From positions 4,092,001-4,156,000 of the forward strand of contig OZ245813.1 of assembly GCA_965228445.1 (NCBI GenBank): DNA of 64,000 nt, in the 5' to 3' direction. Origin of the DNA: Thalassobaculum sp965228445. GTDB lineage: Bacteria > Pseudomonadota > Alphaproteobacteria > Thalassobaculales > Thalassobaculaceae. Under the pieces are notes generated by a model. The model ran no database searches. It was given only the letters and a program-made list of their open reading frames with translations, and was not told the origin of the DNA. Position numbers and translations under genes: made by a program. Below are positions 41,523 to 50,197 of this stretch, piece by piece. How positions within the stretch are numbered: the stretch's first letter is position 1; every line of letters starts with the position of its first letter.

Positions 41523-42194
41523 TTATTCCCGCAAGCGGAGCGCAATCGCGTCGTGGCTGTCAAACACGGTTTTGGCGCCGGCCGCGGTCAGCCGCCCGGC
41601 CAGGCCCGGATCGGCATGGGCCGCCCCGGTGAAGCCCCAGGCTGTCATGCCCGCATCCACGGCGGCGCGGATGCCGTTCACGCTGTCCTCCAGCACGACG
41701 CAGTCCGCCGGCGGGACGCCCAGCTTGTCGGCGGCATAGAGGAAGATGTCCGGCGCCGGCTTGCCGTTCGGCACCAGCTTGGTGGAATAGATATGCGGTG
41801 CGAAACGGTCGTGCAGCCCGGTCTTGGTCAGCTTCATGACCAGCGAGTCCGGAAAGGACGAGGAGGCGACGGCGGTCGGTACGGTCACGACCTGCACCAG
41901 GGCCGCGATGCCCGGCACGGCTTCCAGTTCGCGCTCCATGGCGGCGACGCTGTCGTCCTTGATCCGTTCGTACAGGCCGGGGTCCAGGGGCTTTCCGAAG
42001 TGGGTGCGGTGTTCGGCATCCAGGGTGGCGAAGAAATCGTCGTAGGACAGGCCGGTGAATTTTGTCGCGTAGTCCTGCGGCGCGTAGTGCAGGCCGGCCT
42101 CGGCGATGGCGGCCTGCTCGATGCGCATGACGATGGCCTCGGAATCGACGAGCACCCCGTCGCAGTCAAAGATCAGGGCGGCGGGCTGGGGCAT
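41523..42194 (-). CDS. HAD superfamily phosphatase (phosphoglycolate/beta-PGM-like)
   Basis: A 223-residue HAD hydrolase. ATG 42194 gives MPQPAALIFDCDGVLVDSEAIVM. Motif I is DCDGVLVDSE, motif II is VASSSFPDS, and the C-terminal motif is KPAPDIFLYAADKLGVPPADCVVLEDSVNGIRAAVDAGM. The cap domain is the helical subclass I type. It could act on phosphoglycolate, sugar phosphates or beta-glucose-1-phosphate. It reads in the same direction as the Baeyer-Villiger gene, whose start lies 26 bases after its stop. Confidence 0.87.
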   Translation of the reverse strand: MPQPAALIFDCDGVLVDSEAIVMRIEQAAIAEAGLHYAPQDYATKFTGLSYDDFFATLDAEHRTHFGKPLDPGLYERIKDDSVAAMERELEAVPGIAALVQVVTVPTAVASSSFPDSLVMKLTKTGLHDRFAPHIYSTKLVPNGKPAPDIFLYAADKLGVPPADCVVLEDSVNGIRAAVDAGMTAWGFTGAAHADPGLAGRLTAAGAKTVFDSHDAIALRLRE

Positions 42195-42304
42195 GGGTTG
42201 GTCTCGTTCGGGTGAGGGGCGGGCGGGGCGCCACTGTGGCACTGCGCCCCGGCGGAGGCGAGGGGGTGCGTTGGCGCTGGGGTAGGGGCGGCTATGGCGT
42301 CGGG

Positions 42305-42432
42305 GGCTTGGTCCTGATTTGCATCAGGACGACGGGGGAACCTTAAAAACTGGCCGTCATCCTGACGCAAGTCAGGACCAAGCCGCCGGCGTTCGGAGAG
42401 GCTCGGACCGTCGCCCCGGAACAGGTCCGGGG
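42305..42432. repeat. REP-like inverted repeats in an otherwise gene-free gap
   Basis: Within the 420-base gap between the HAD gene and the GMC gene, GGCTTGGTCCTGA at 42305 and TCAGGACCAAGCC at 42372-42384 form a near-perfect inverted repeat. A second short one, CCCCGGA-acagg-TCCGGGG, lies at 42414-42432. I see no other feature in the gap. Confidence 0.75.
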
Positions 42433-42614
42433 AGTGCGGTAATTCCACATCTTCTTCGCACCCGCAAAAATCTCTTCGCACCTGCACAAGCATTCGTGCC
42501 GCAGCGGCATAGTGAAAATCGCCCGCTTCTCTCTCCCGTCGTCCCCATCGTCTGTGTTAGGACTGGTTCAAGCCCGCGCCCGTGGGACCGCTTCAAGACT
42601 CGGATCGAGATCCA

Positions 42615-44273
42615 ATGGACAGCTTCGACTACGTCATCGTCGGTGCCGGCTCTGCCGGTTCGGTGCTCGCCAACCGTCTGAGCGAGGATCCGAACATCTC
42701 GGTCTGCGTGCTCGAGGCCGGGCCGAGTGACTGGCATCCGTTCATCCACATCCCCGCCGGCTTCATGAAGACGATCCTCGATCCGGCGGTGAACTGGCTG
42801 TACGAGCAGGAGCCGAGCCACTGGACTGCCGGCCGCCGCATCAAGGCGCCGCGCGGCAAGACCCTGGGCGGGTCGAGTTCGATCAACGGCCATATCTACA
42901 ACCGTGGCCAGCGGCTCGATTTCAACACCTGGTCCCAGATGGGCAACCGGGGCTGGGGCTATGCCGACGTGCTGCCCTACTTCAAGCGCTGCGAGAGCCG
43001 GCAGGGCCAGGCGGACGAGACATTCCGCGGCCGCGACGGCAACATGACCGTCACCGATATCGACTGGTCGCACCCGCTGACGGAAGCTTTCATCCAGAGC
43101 TGTGTGGAGACCGGCATCCCGCGCAATCCGGACTACAACGGCGAGAAGCAGGAGGGCGTGAACTACGCTCAGCGCACGATCCGCGGCGGCCGCCGGCTGA
43201 GTGCGGCGCGCGGCTACCTGCGCCCGGCCATGAAGCGGCCGAACCTGACCGTCATCACCCATGCCCACGCCACCGAGCTGGCGCTGGAGGGCAAGCGGGT
43301 CACCGGGGTGCGGTACAACAAGGGCGGACGCCACGGCATCCCGAGCGAGGTCAGGGCGAACCGGGAGGTCATCCTGTCCGGCGGCACCTACAACTCGCCG
43401 CAGCTCCTGCAGCTGTCGGGCATCGGCGCGCCAGACCAGCTCAGCCAGCACGGCATCGCGGTGAAGCACGCCCTGCCGGGTGTGGGTGAGAACCTGCGCG
43501 ACCACTACGCCCCGCGCTTCGCCTATCGGGTAAAGAACACCGACAGCATCAACGAGCGCGCCCGCGGGCTGAAGCTGGCCGGCGAGGTGATGAAGTACCT
43601 GACCACCCGCAAGGGCATCCTGGCGATCAGCCCGACCCTGGTCTACGGCTTCTGGCGGTCGGATCCGGCGCTGCAGTTCGGCGACATCCAGTTCACCTTC
43701 ACCCCGGCCTCCTATGCGGAAGGGGTGCAGTCGGCGCTGGAGCGCGAGCCGGGCATGACCATCGCGTCCTGGCAGCAGCGCCCGGAAAGTCAGGGCTATG
43801 TCCGCCTGCGCAACGCCGACCCGTTCGAGGCGCCGGTGATCCAGCCGAACTACCTCGCCCATGAGGAGGACCGCCGGGTCTTGCTGGCGGCGATGAAGCT
43901 GGCCCGCCAGATCATGACGGCCCAGGCCATGGCGCCCTACAATGCCGGCGAGACCTATCCGGGTCCGTCCGTGGCGAGCGACGACGAGCTGATGGAATCC
44001 GCCCGCCATCGCGGCACCACCACCTTCCACCCCATGGGAACCTGCCGCATGGGTCCGAGCAGCGACAAGCTGACGGTGGTGGACGACAGCCTGCGGGTGC
44101 ACGGGCTGGAGGGCCTGCGGGTGGTCGACGCCTCGATCATGCCGACCATGCCGTCGGCCAACCTGAACGCGTCCACCATGATGATCGCCGAGAAGGCCTC
44201 CGACATGATCCGGGGCAAGGCGGCGCTCGACGCCGTTCGCCTGCCGGACGAGGCCGGGAGTTCCGCCGCATGA
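42615..44273 (+). CDS. GMC family oxidoreductase (choline dehydrogenase-like)
   Basis: A 552-residue FAD enzyme. The FAD motif is VIVGAGSAGSVLANRLSED near the N-terminus, followed by the GMC signatures GKTLGGSSSINGHIYNRG and SGGTYNSPQLLQLSGIG. The catalytic His472 lies in TTTFHPMGTCRMG, and the second active-site residue is an Asn in SANLNAS. These enzymes oxidise alcohols such as choline, glycerol or aliphatic alcohols. It overlaps the next gene by 4 bases, so the pair is coupled. It lacks a signal peptide. The substrate is unknown. Confidence 0.9.
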   Translation: MDSFDYVIVGAGSAGSVLANRLSEDPNISVCVLEAGPSDWHPFIHIPAGFMKTILDPAVNWLYEQEPSHWTAGRRIKAPRGKTLGGSSSINGHIYNRGQRLDFNTWSQMGNRGWGYADVLPYFKRCESRQGQADETFRGRDGNMTVTDIDWSHPLTEAFIQSCVETGIPRNPDYNGEKQEGVNYAQRTIRGGRRLSAARGYLRPAMKRPNLTVITHAHATELALEGKRVTGVRYNKGGRHGIPSEVRANREVILSGGTYNSPQLLQLSGIGAPDQLSQHGIAVKHALPGVGENLRDHYAPRFAYRVKNTDSINERARGLKLAGEVMKYLTTRKGILAISPTLVYGFWRSDPALQFGDIQFTFTPASYAEGVQSALEREPGMTIASWQQRPESQGYVRLRNADPFEAPVIQPNYLAHEEDRRVLLAAMKLARQIMTAQAMAPYNAGETYPGPSVASDDELMESARHRGTTTFHPMGTCRMGPSSDKLTVVDDSLRVHGLEGLRVVDASIMPTMPSANLNASTMMIAEKASDMIRGKAALDAVRLPDEAGSSAA

Positions 44274-44890
44274 AAACCATCGACTACTACTATTCGACCC
44301 GCTCGAACTTCACCTATATCGGCGCCGCCCGGCTGAACGCCCTGGCGGAGACCTACGGGCGCACCATCGTGCACCGGCCGATCCTGCTGTCGAAGACCAT
44401 GCCCCCGATCGGCGGCATGCAGTTCGGCGAGCGGCCGACCATGCTGCGCCACTACGCCATGGTGGACGCCCTGCGCTGCGCCGACTTCCACGGAGTCGAG
44501 ATCCTGCGCGAGCCGATCCACCACATGGGTCCGGTCGAGTTGCCCAGCGGCATCGTCATCGCCGGCCAGCGCGCCGTGCGGCGCGGCGAGGCTGGCGACG
44601 TGAACCGGCTCAGCCTGCTGGTGCTGGAAGGGCTGTGGCGCTACGACCGCGACATCGCCGACGAGGACGTCGTCGCCGATCTGGTTGCCCAGGCCGGCTA
44701 TGCCGATCCGCGCGCGCTGATCGAGGAGGCGATGACCGCCTCAGTCCAGGCGGAGCTGGAGCGGAATTGCGGGGAGGCCGTCATCCGCGGGGTGATCGGC
44801 GCGCCGACCTATTTCGTCGATGACGAGAACTTCTACGGTCAGGACCGGCTCGACTACGTCGAACGGGCACTCGCCCGGGCTGCGGGATAA
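44270..44890 (+). CDS. DsbA-like / 2-hydroxychromene-2-carboxylate isomerase family protein
   Basis: A 206-residue thioredoxin-fold protein of the HCCA isomerase/kappa-GST group. The active-site strand reads IDYYYSTRSNFTYIGAARL, with Ser in place of the DsbA Cys pair. The C-terminal VIRGVIGAPTYFVDDENFYGQDRLDYVERAL is a strong family match. Members isomerise 2-hydroxychromene-2-carboxylate with glutathione in aromatic catabolism, or act as glutathione transferases. It overlaps the GMC gene by 4 bases and is followed 10 bases later by an MFS transporter, so the three form one unit. Confidence 0.85.
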   Translation: MKTIDYYYSTRSNFTYIGAARLNALAETYGRTIVHRPILLSKTMPPIGGMQFGERPTMLRHYAMVDALRCADFHGVEILREPIHHMGPVELPSGIVIAGQRAVRRGEAGDVNRLSLLVLEGLWRYDRDIADEDVVADLVAQAGYADPRALIEEAMTASVQAELERNCGEAVIRGVIGAPTYFVDDENFYGQDRLDYVERALARAAG

Positions 44891-44900
44891 AGGCGGCAGA

Positions 44901-46196
44901 ATGAACCACACCACATCGTCGGGCTACGATTCCGACGCCCCCGGGGATATCGACGGTCCCTACGCCTGGGCGCGTCTGGCCATGTGCCTGCTGATCAGCA
45001 TGATCGGCGGCGCCGGCCTGTGGTCGGTCGTGGTCGTGCTGCCGGCGGTGGAAGCGGATTTCGGCATTAGCCGGGCCGACGCCTCGCTGCCCTACACCTT
45101 CACCCTGATCGGCGTCGCCATCGGAACGGTGCTGATGGGCAAGCTGGCGGACAAGGTCGGCATCGTGCCGGCGCTGATCCTCGGCGGTGTGGCCCTGGGC
45201 GCCGGCTACGGGGCGACCAGCTTCGCGCCGACCATCTGGGTGTTCTCGGCCGAACACGCGCTGCTGATCGGCATGCTGGGCGGGGCGGTGACCTTCGGGC
45301 CGCTGCTCGCCGACATCTCCCACTGGTTCGTGCGCCGGCGCGGCATCGCCGTGGCGATCGCCGCCAGCGGCAACTACCTGGCCGGCACGGTCTGGCCGCC
45401 GATCATCGACTACCTGGTCCATGACGTGGGCTGGCGCGAGACCCACCAGATCATCGCCATTTTCTGCGTTGTCACCGTGGTGCCGATGGCGCTCACCCTG
45501 CGGCGCCGCTCGCCGATCGGCCATGCGCCGGCGCCGGTGATCGCCAAGGGCCGCAACGGCAAGGCGCCGCTGCCGAGCCCGGTGCTTCAGGGTCTGCTGA
45601 TCGTCGCCGGGCTCGCCTGCTGCATCGCCATGGCGATGCCCCAGGTGCATATCGTCGCCTACTGCCTGGAGCTGGGTTACGACAGCCAGCGTGGGGCCGA
45701 GATGCTGTCGCTCATGCTGGGGACCGGCATCGTCAGCCGGCTGGTCTGCGGCGCGCTCGCCGACCGGATCGGCGCGCTGTGGACGCTCCTGCTCAGTTCG
45801 ACGCTGCAGACCCTGGCTCTGCTGCTGTTCCTGCCGTTCGACGGGCTGGTGCCGCTCTATGTGGTCTCCGCCCTGTTCGGTCTGTCCCAGGGCGGGATCG
45901 TGCCGACCTATGCGCTGATCGTGCGCCAGTTCTTCCCGGCGGCCCAGGCGGGCGTGCGGGTCGGCGTGGTGCTGTCGGCCACCCTGGTCGGCATGGGGAT
46001 CGGCGGCTGGATGTCGGGGGCGATCTACGACCTCACGCTCAGCTATACGGCGGCATTCCTGAATGGCATCGGCTGGAACATCCTGCACATCGCCATCGCC
46101 GCCTTCCTGCTGTTCGCGCTGGGGCGTCAGGGGGGCGACAGGGCGTCGCAGGAGCCGGGGCCGCGCGGACCTGCCATGCAATTCCGCACGGCGTGA
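44901..46196 (+). CDS. MFS transporter
   Basis: A 431-residue membrane protein with about twelve hydrophobic helices. ATG 44901 begins MNHTTSSGYDSDAPGDIDGPYAWARLAMCLLISMIGGAG. The loop between helices 2 and 3 is GKLADKVGIVPALILGG, and the matching loop in the second half is GALADRIGALWTLLLSS. SRLVCGALADRIG and SQGGIVPTYALIVRQFFPAAQ are typical of monocarboxylate/organic-acid MFS transporters. It is downstream of the GMC and isomerase genes and likely moves their substrate. The substrate is unknown. Confidence 0.9.
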   Translation: MNHTTSSGYDSDAPGDIDGPYAWARLAMCLLISMIGGAGLWSVVVVLPAVEADFGISRADASLPYTFTLIGVAIGTVLMGKLADKVGIVPALILGGVALGAGYGATSFAPTIWVFSAEHALLIGMLGGAVTFGPLLADISHWFVRRRGIAVAIAASGNYLAGTVWPPIIDYLVHDVGWRETHQIIAIFCVVTVVPMALTLRRRSPIGHAPAPVIAKGRNGKAPLPSPVLQGLLIVAGLACCIAMAMPQVHIVAYCLELGYDSQRGAEMLSLMLGTGIVSRLVCGALADRIGALWTLLLSSTLQTLALLLFLPFDGLVPLYVVSALFGLSQGGIVPTYALIVRQFFPAAQAGVRVGVVLSATLVGMGIGGWMSGAIYDLTLSYTAAFLNGIGWNILHIAIAAFLLFALGRQGGDRASQEPGPRGPAMQFRTA

Positions 46197-46266
46197 CGGG
46201 TTGGTGCAGCGCAGCATTTGCGTTATGACGCGCCCTCGCACCTGAAACCACAACGGACCCAGCCAG

Positions 46267-47511
46267 ATGGCAAAGGGACTGTCCCGCCCGAAGAATCAGA
46301 TCCGCATCCTCCTGCTGGAGGGGATCTCGCCGACCGCCCGCGACGTGCTGCTGAACGCCGGCTACACCAACCTGCAGGAGGTCTCCGGCGCGCTGGATCA
46401 GGCCGCCCTGATCGAGGCCTTGCAGGGCGTGCACATGCTCGGCATCCGCTCGCGCACCCAGCTCAACGAGGAGGTGCTGAAGGCCGCCGGCACGCTGGTC
46501 GCGGTGGGCTGCTTCTCCGTCGGCACCAACCAGGTCGACCTGCCGGCCGCGACCGCGCTCGGCATCCCGGTGTTCAACGCGCCGTTCTCCAACACCCGAT
46601 CCGTCGCCGAGCTGACCATCGCCGAGATCGTCATGCTGATGCGCGGTGCGTTCCAGAAGTCGGCCGCCGCCCATGACGGCCGCTGGGCGAAGACGGCGAT
46701 CGGTTCGCGCGAGGTGCGCGGCAAGACGCTGGGCATCGTCGGTTACGGCAATATCGGCATCCAACTCGCCGCCCTCGGCGAGGCGATGGGCATGCGGGTG
46801 ATCTATTTCGACCGCACCGACAAGCTGAGCCACGGCAATGTGGAGCCCACCCAGTCCCTGGACGAGCTGCTGGCCAAGTCGGACGTGGTCTCCCTGCACC
46901 TGCCGGAGACGCCGGAGACCAAGGGCCTGATGGGCGAGGCGCAGATCCGCACGATGAAGAAGGGCGCCTTCCTCATCAACAACGCCCGCGGCACCCTGGT
47001 GGAGATCGACGCGCTGGCCGCAGCCCTGAAGGACGGCCATCTGGCCGGTGCGGCGGTGGACGTGTTCCCGACCGAGCCGAAATCCAACAAGGACACCTTC
47101 GAGAGCGCATTGCGCGGCCTCGACAACGTCATCCTCACCCCGCATGTGGGCGGATCGACCGAGGAGGCGCAGGAGCGCATCGGCGACGAGGTGGCCCGCA
47201 AGTTCGTCGAGTATTCCGACGTCGGCTCGACCATGGGGACGGTGAACTTCCCCGAGGTGCAGCTGCCCAAGGGCACGCTGTGCACCCGCTTCATCCAGGT
47301 CCAGCGCAACGAGCCGGGCGAGCTCGGCCGCCTGAACGACCTGTTCGCCCGCCACGGCCTCAACATCGTCGCCCAGCACTACCAGACCGACGGCCAGATC
47401 GGCTACGTGGTGCTGGATGTCGGCGGCGAGGTGCCGAACGGGGTGGAGATCCTGGAGCAGATCCGCGAGCTGCCGGGGACCATCCGGGCCCGGCTGCTGA
47501 ACCGGGTTTGA
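46267..47511 (+). CDS. serA: D-3-phosphoglycerate dehydrogenase
   Basis: A 414-residue D-2-hydroxyacid dehydrogenase. The NAD motif is GIVGYGNIG, and the catalytic residues lie in NNARGTLVEIDAL (Arg), the Glu of PTEP-type context and ILTPHVGGSTEEAQ (His). The last 75 residues, GELGRLNDLFARHGLNIVAQHYQTDGQIGYVVLDV, form an ACT domain, as in SerA that senses serine. Length and the ACT domain fit the E. coli-type enzyme. It would make the first step of serine synthesis. It is a single gene flanked by REP-like repeats. Confidence 0.9.
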   Translation: MAKGLSRPKNQIRILLLEGISPTARDVLLNAGYTNLQEVSGALDQAALIEALQGVHMLGIRSRTQLNEEVLKAAGTLVAVGCFSVGTNQVDLPAATALGIPVFNAPFSNTRSVAELTIAEIVMLMRGAFQKSAAAHDGRWAKTAIGSREVRGKTLGIVGYGNIGIQLAALGEAMGMRVIYFDRTDKLSHGNVEPTQSLDELLAKSDVVSLHLPETPETKGLMGEAQIRTMKKGAFLINNARGTLVEIDALAAALKDGHLAGAAVDVFPTEPKSNKDTFESALRGLDNVILTPHVGGSTEEAQERIGDEVARKFVEYSDVGSTMGTVNFPEVQLPKGTLCTRFIQVQRNEPGELGRLNDLFARHGLNIVAQHYQTDGQIGYVVLDVGGEVPNGVEILEQIRELPGTIRARLLNRV

Positions 47512-47533
47512 GGGGCGCCTGCTCCAACGCACA

Positions 47534-47780
47534 CCCCGGATTTATTCCGGGGCAAGAGCGGGGCGAGGCGTCACGTCCTCGAACTGTTCCTGTCGCTGAA
47601 GCGTGCCTGGACCTCACCCCGGAATAAGTCCGGGGAGCGACTGTCTTCTTTTTCAGCGTCTCCCCGGCCTTGCGCCGGGGCCCAGGGTGCCGCTTGCTGG
47701 AGCGACAGAGGTCTTCCTGAACCGTTCCAGCCGCCCCTTCTCTTGATCCCGGCGCGAGGCCGGGAAGACGAGTGGGGGAG
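47534..47780. repeat. Cluster of REP-like short inverted repeats
   Basis: Three CCCCGG...CCGGGG palindromes lie at 47534-47552, 47617-47635 and 47662-47680, followed by a CCCGGC...GCCGGG element to about 47773. They fill the gap between serA and the convergent ABM gene. Confidence 0.75.
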
Positions 47781-47795
47781 AGTCGCGAGTGCTCC

Positions 47796-48134
47796 TTACC
47801 GCCCCTCCGGCCCGGAATACGCGCGCTCGACCTTCGCCACGCGCAGCGCATAGTGCGAGTACCAGCGCTCCTTGCCCATCCGCTGGGCCACCAGGTGGCG
47901 GGTGTGTTGTTTCCAGGCGTGCACCGCTTCCTCGTCGCGGAAGTACGACACCGTGATGCCGAGCCCGTCGGCACCCCGCGCGCTCTCGGCGCCGAGGCAG
48001 CCCGGCTGTTCCTGGGCCAGCGTCATCATCGCCTCGGCCATCGCATTATAGCCGCGCTGGTCGGTGGTCTGGGTCGAGGTAAAGATCACCGCGTAGTACG
48101 GCGGTTCCGGCGTCTCGGCGAAGCCTGCGGGCAT
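47796..48134 (-). CDS. Antibiotic biosynthesis monooxygenase (ABM) domain protein
   Basis: A 112-residue single-domain protein with the ABM ferredoxin-like fold: YYAVIFTSTQTTDQRGYNAMAEAMMTLAQEQPGCLGAESARG...GITVSYFRDEEAVHAWKQHTRHLVAQRMGKERWYSHYALRVAKVERAY. The closing half, FRDEEAVHAWKQHTRHLVAQ, is highly characteristic. Members include heme-degrading and quinone-forming oxygenases as well as stress proteins. It follows the GntR gene by 7 bases, so it is likely co-regulated with it. Confidence 0.82.
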   Translation of the reverse strand: MPAGFAETPEPPYYAVIFTSTQTTDQRGYNAMAEAMMTLAQEQPGCLGAESARGADGLGITVSYFRDEEAVHAWKQHTRHLVAQRMGKERWYSHYALRVAKVERAYSGPEGR

Positions 48135-48141
48135 GGCGGCG

Positions 48142-48750
48142 CTATCTTTCGATCAGATGGGCGAGGTGGGTGTCCAGGGCCGCCGCCGCTCCCGCGGCGT
48201 CCCCGGCGCGGAAGGCGTCGAGCAGGGCCCGGTGCTGCCGGCGCCAGACCGCCCGGATCGCGGTGTCCGGCTGCTGCTCGCGATAAGGTCGTCGGTCCTC
48301 GCGCCGCAGCTCGTCCACCAGGGTCAGAAGCCGGCGATTGCCGCCCGCCCGGTACAGGACCGTGTGAAAGGCGGCATCCAGTTCCTCCAGCGCCTGCGGG
48401 TCGGTCTCCAGTTCGATCCGTTCCTGCAGGTGGCTCGCCTCCAGCACGTCGCGGTCGCCGCGACGGGGCATCGCCAGGGCCAGCGCCTGGCCCTCGACCA
48501 GACGCCGCACGGCGACCAGGTCGCGCAGCACCTCCGGCGACATCTCTACCACCTTGAGGCTGCGGCCCCGTCCGGGCTCCAGCCAGCCGGCCGCCCGCAG
48601 GCTCTCCAGGGCCAGCCGCACCGGCTGCCGGCTGACCGCGAACCGGTCGGCCAGGGCCTCCTGCTGCAGGGTGGCGCCGGCGCCGATGCGACCGCTCCGG
48701 ATATCGGCGCGCAGGCGGTCGGCGATCTCGATCGGCATGTTTGGATCCAT
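48142..48750 (-). CDS. GntR family regulator with FCD domain
   Basis: A 202-residue regulator. The N-terminal winged helix is IADRLRADIRSGRIGAGATLQQEALADRFAVSRQPVRLALESLRAAGWLEP. The C-terminal FCD domain has LRDLVAVRRLVEGQALALA, LDAAFHTVLYRAGGN and WRRQHRALLDAFRAGDAAGAAAALDTHLAHL, with the His residues that bind metal or acids. The start at 48750 lies inside a 22-base palindrome (48739-48760), suggesting tight autoregulation; ATG 48738 is an alternative start. Divergent acyl-CoA genes begin at 48911. Confidence 0.88.
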   Translation of the reverse strand: MDPNMPIEIADRLRADIRSGRIGAGATLQQEALADRFAVSRQPVRLALESLRAAGWLEPGRGRSLKVVEMSPEVLRDLVAVRRLVEGQALALAMPRRGDRDVLEASHLQERIELETDPQALEELDAAFHTVLYRAGGNRRLLTLVDELRREDRRPYREQQPDTAIRAVWRRQHRALLDAFRAGDAAGAAAALDTHLAHLIER

Positions 48751-48760
48751 GGATCCAAAC
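48739..48760. promoter_or_regulatory. 22-base perfect palindrome overlapping the GntR start codon
   Basis: The half-site GTTTGGATCCA is repeated in exact inverse as TGGATCCAAAC. The palindrome spans the ATG of the GntR gene and lies 150 bases upstream of the divergent acyl-CoA dehydrogenase. It is a strong candidate for the regulator's own operator. Confidence 0.7.
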
Positions 48761-48910
48761 TATCTCGTTCCCGGGTCTCGGGCAAGCGGGAAGGCGGATG
48801 CATCAGCCGTTGTCATTTCCGCTGCTTCACCGTCCGGCGGCGCCATGGCACGCTTGCACCCAAAGGACGGGCCGGCATAAGGCCCGCCGACCAAGACCGA
48901 GGGGAGGAAG

Positions 48911-50197
48911 ATGGACTTCCAGCACGCACCCGCCGTGCACGATCTGCGCGCGCGGATCGAGGCCTTCATGGCCGAGCACGTCTATCCGAACGAGCAGCGC
49001 TATTACGACGAGACGGCGGCGCTGGGCCCCTGGAAGGTCCAGCCGGTCGTGGAAGAGCTGAAGCCGAAGGCGAAGGCGGCCGGGCTGTGGAACCTGTTCC
49101 TGCCGGACAGCGATCTCGGCGCCGGACTGTCCAACCTGGACTACGCCCCGCTCTGCGAGGTCATGGGCCGCTCGCCCCTGGCGCCCGAGGTGTTCAACTG
49201 CGCAGCCCCCGATACCGGCAACATGGAAGTGCTGGTCCGCTACGGCACCGACGAGCAGAAAAAGCGGTGGCTCGAGCCGCTGCTGGCCGGCGAGATCCGC
49301 TCCTCCTTCGCGATGACCGAGCCGGCCGTCGCCTCCTCCGACGCGACCAATATCGAGAGCTCCATCCGGCGCGACGGCGACACATACGTCATCAACGGTC
49401 GCAAGTGGTACACCACCGGCGCCACCGATCCGCGCTGCAAGATCATGATCTTCATGGGCAAGTCGGACCCCGACAATCCGGACCGGCACAAACAGCAGTC
49501 GATGATCCTGGTGCCCAAGGACACGTCGGGCGTCACCGTGATCCGGCCGATCCCGGTCTTCGGCTTCTACGCCGTGCCGGACCGGGCGTCGGAGGTGGAC
49601 TTCAAGGACGTGCGGGTGCCGGCGTCCAACATGCTGCTGGGCGAGGGGCGCGGTTTCGAGATCGCCCAGGGGCGGCTCGGCCCGGGCCGCATCCACCACT
49701 GCATGCGGTTGATCGGGCTGGCGGAGCGGACACTGGAGAAGATGTGCCGCCGGGCCGAGCAGCGGGTGACCTTCGGCACGCCGATCGCGCAGCAGACGGT
49801 GACGCTCGAGCGGATCGCCGAGGCGCGCATCCTGATCGAGCAGTCCCGGCTGCTGACCCTGAAGGCCGCCTGGATGATGGACACGGTCGGCAACAAGGAG
49901 GCGCGGGCCGAGATCGCCATGATCAAGGTCGCCGTCCCAAACATGGCCTGCCAGGTCATCGACTGGGCGATCCAGGCCTTCGGCGGAGCCGGGACCAGCA
50001 ACGATTACGGCCTCGCCTCGGCCTATGCGACGGCGCGGTTGCTGAGGCTGGCAGACGGCCCGGACGAGGTTCACCGCAACCAGATCGGCCGGCTGGAGCT
50101 GCGCAGGTACCGGGAGTCCGGGAACATCGACACCGGCGCCCGCGATGTCGGTCCGCGCCTGGCTCAGGTGGGAGAGGGGCCATGGCCGGCACCCTGA
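48911..50197 (+). CDS. Acyl-CoA dehydrogenase
   Basis: A 428-residue flavoprotein. The FAD and substrate segments SSFAMTEPAVASSDATNIESSIRRDGDTYVINGRKWYTTGA and the C-terminal QAFGGAGTSNDYGLASAYATARLLRLADGPDEVHRNQIGRLEL are diagnostic. The C-terminal ADGPDEVH is where the catalytic region of longer-chain ACADs lies. It desaturates an acyl-CoA to the enoyl-CoA. GAGGGGAGGAAG precedes the ATG. It overlaps the ligase gene by 16 bases. It is divergent from the GntR regulator and probably controlled by it. Confidence 0.92.
   Translation: MDFQHAPAVHDLRARIEAFMAEHVYPNEQRYYDETAALGPWKVQPVVEELKPKAKAAGLWNLFLPDSDLGAGLSNLDYAPLCEVMGRSPLAPEVFNCAAPDTGNMEVLVRYGTDEQKKRWLEPLLAGEIRSSFAMTEPAVASSDATNIESSIRRDGDTYVINGRKWYTTGATDPRCKIMIFMGKSDPDNPDRHKQQSMILVPKDTSGVTVIRPIPVFGFYAVPDRASEVDFKDVRVPASNMLLGEGRGFEIAQGRLGPGRIHHCMRLIGLAERTLEKMCRRAEQRVTFGTPIAQQTVTLERIAEARILIEQSRLLTLKAAWMMDTVGNKEARAEIAMIKVAVPNMACQVIDWAIQAFGGAGTSNDYGLASAYATARLLRLADGPDEVHRNQIGRLELRRYRESGNIDTGARDVGPRLAQVGEGPWPAP

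Noticed and set aside
48133..50181. A long N-terminal extension of the acyl-CoA ligase
   Set aside because: The extension overlaps the GntR and acyl-CoA dehydrogenase genes in another frame. A good ribosome binding site and a normal family start lie at 50182.
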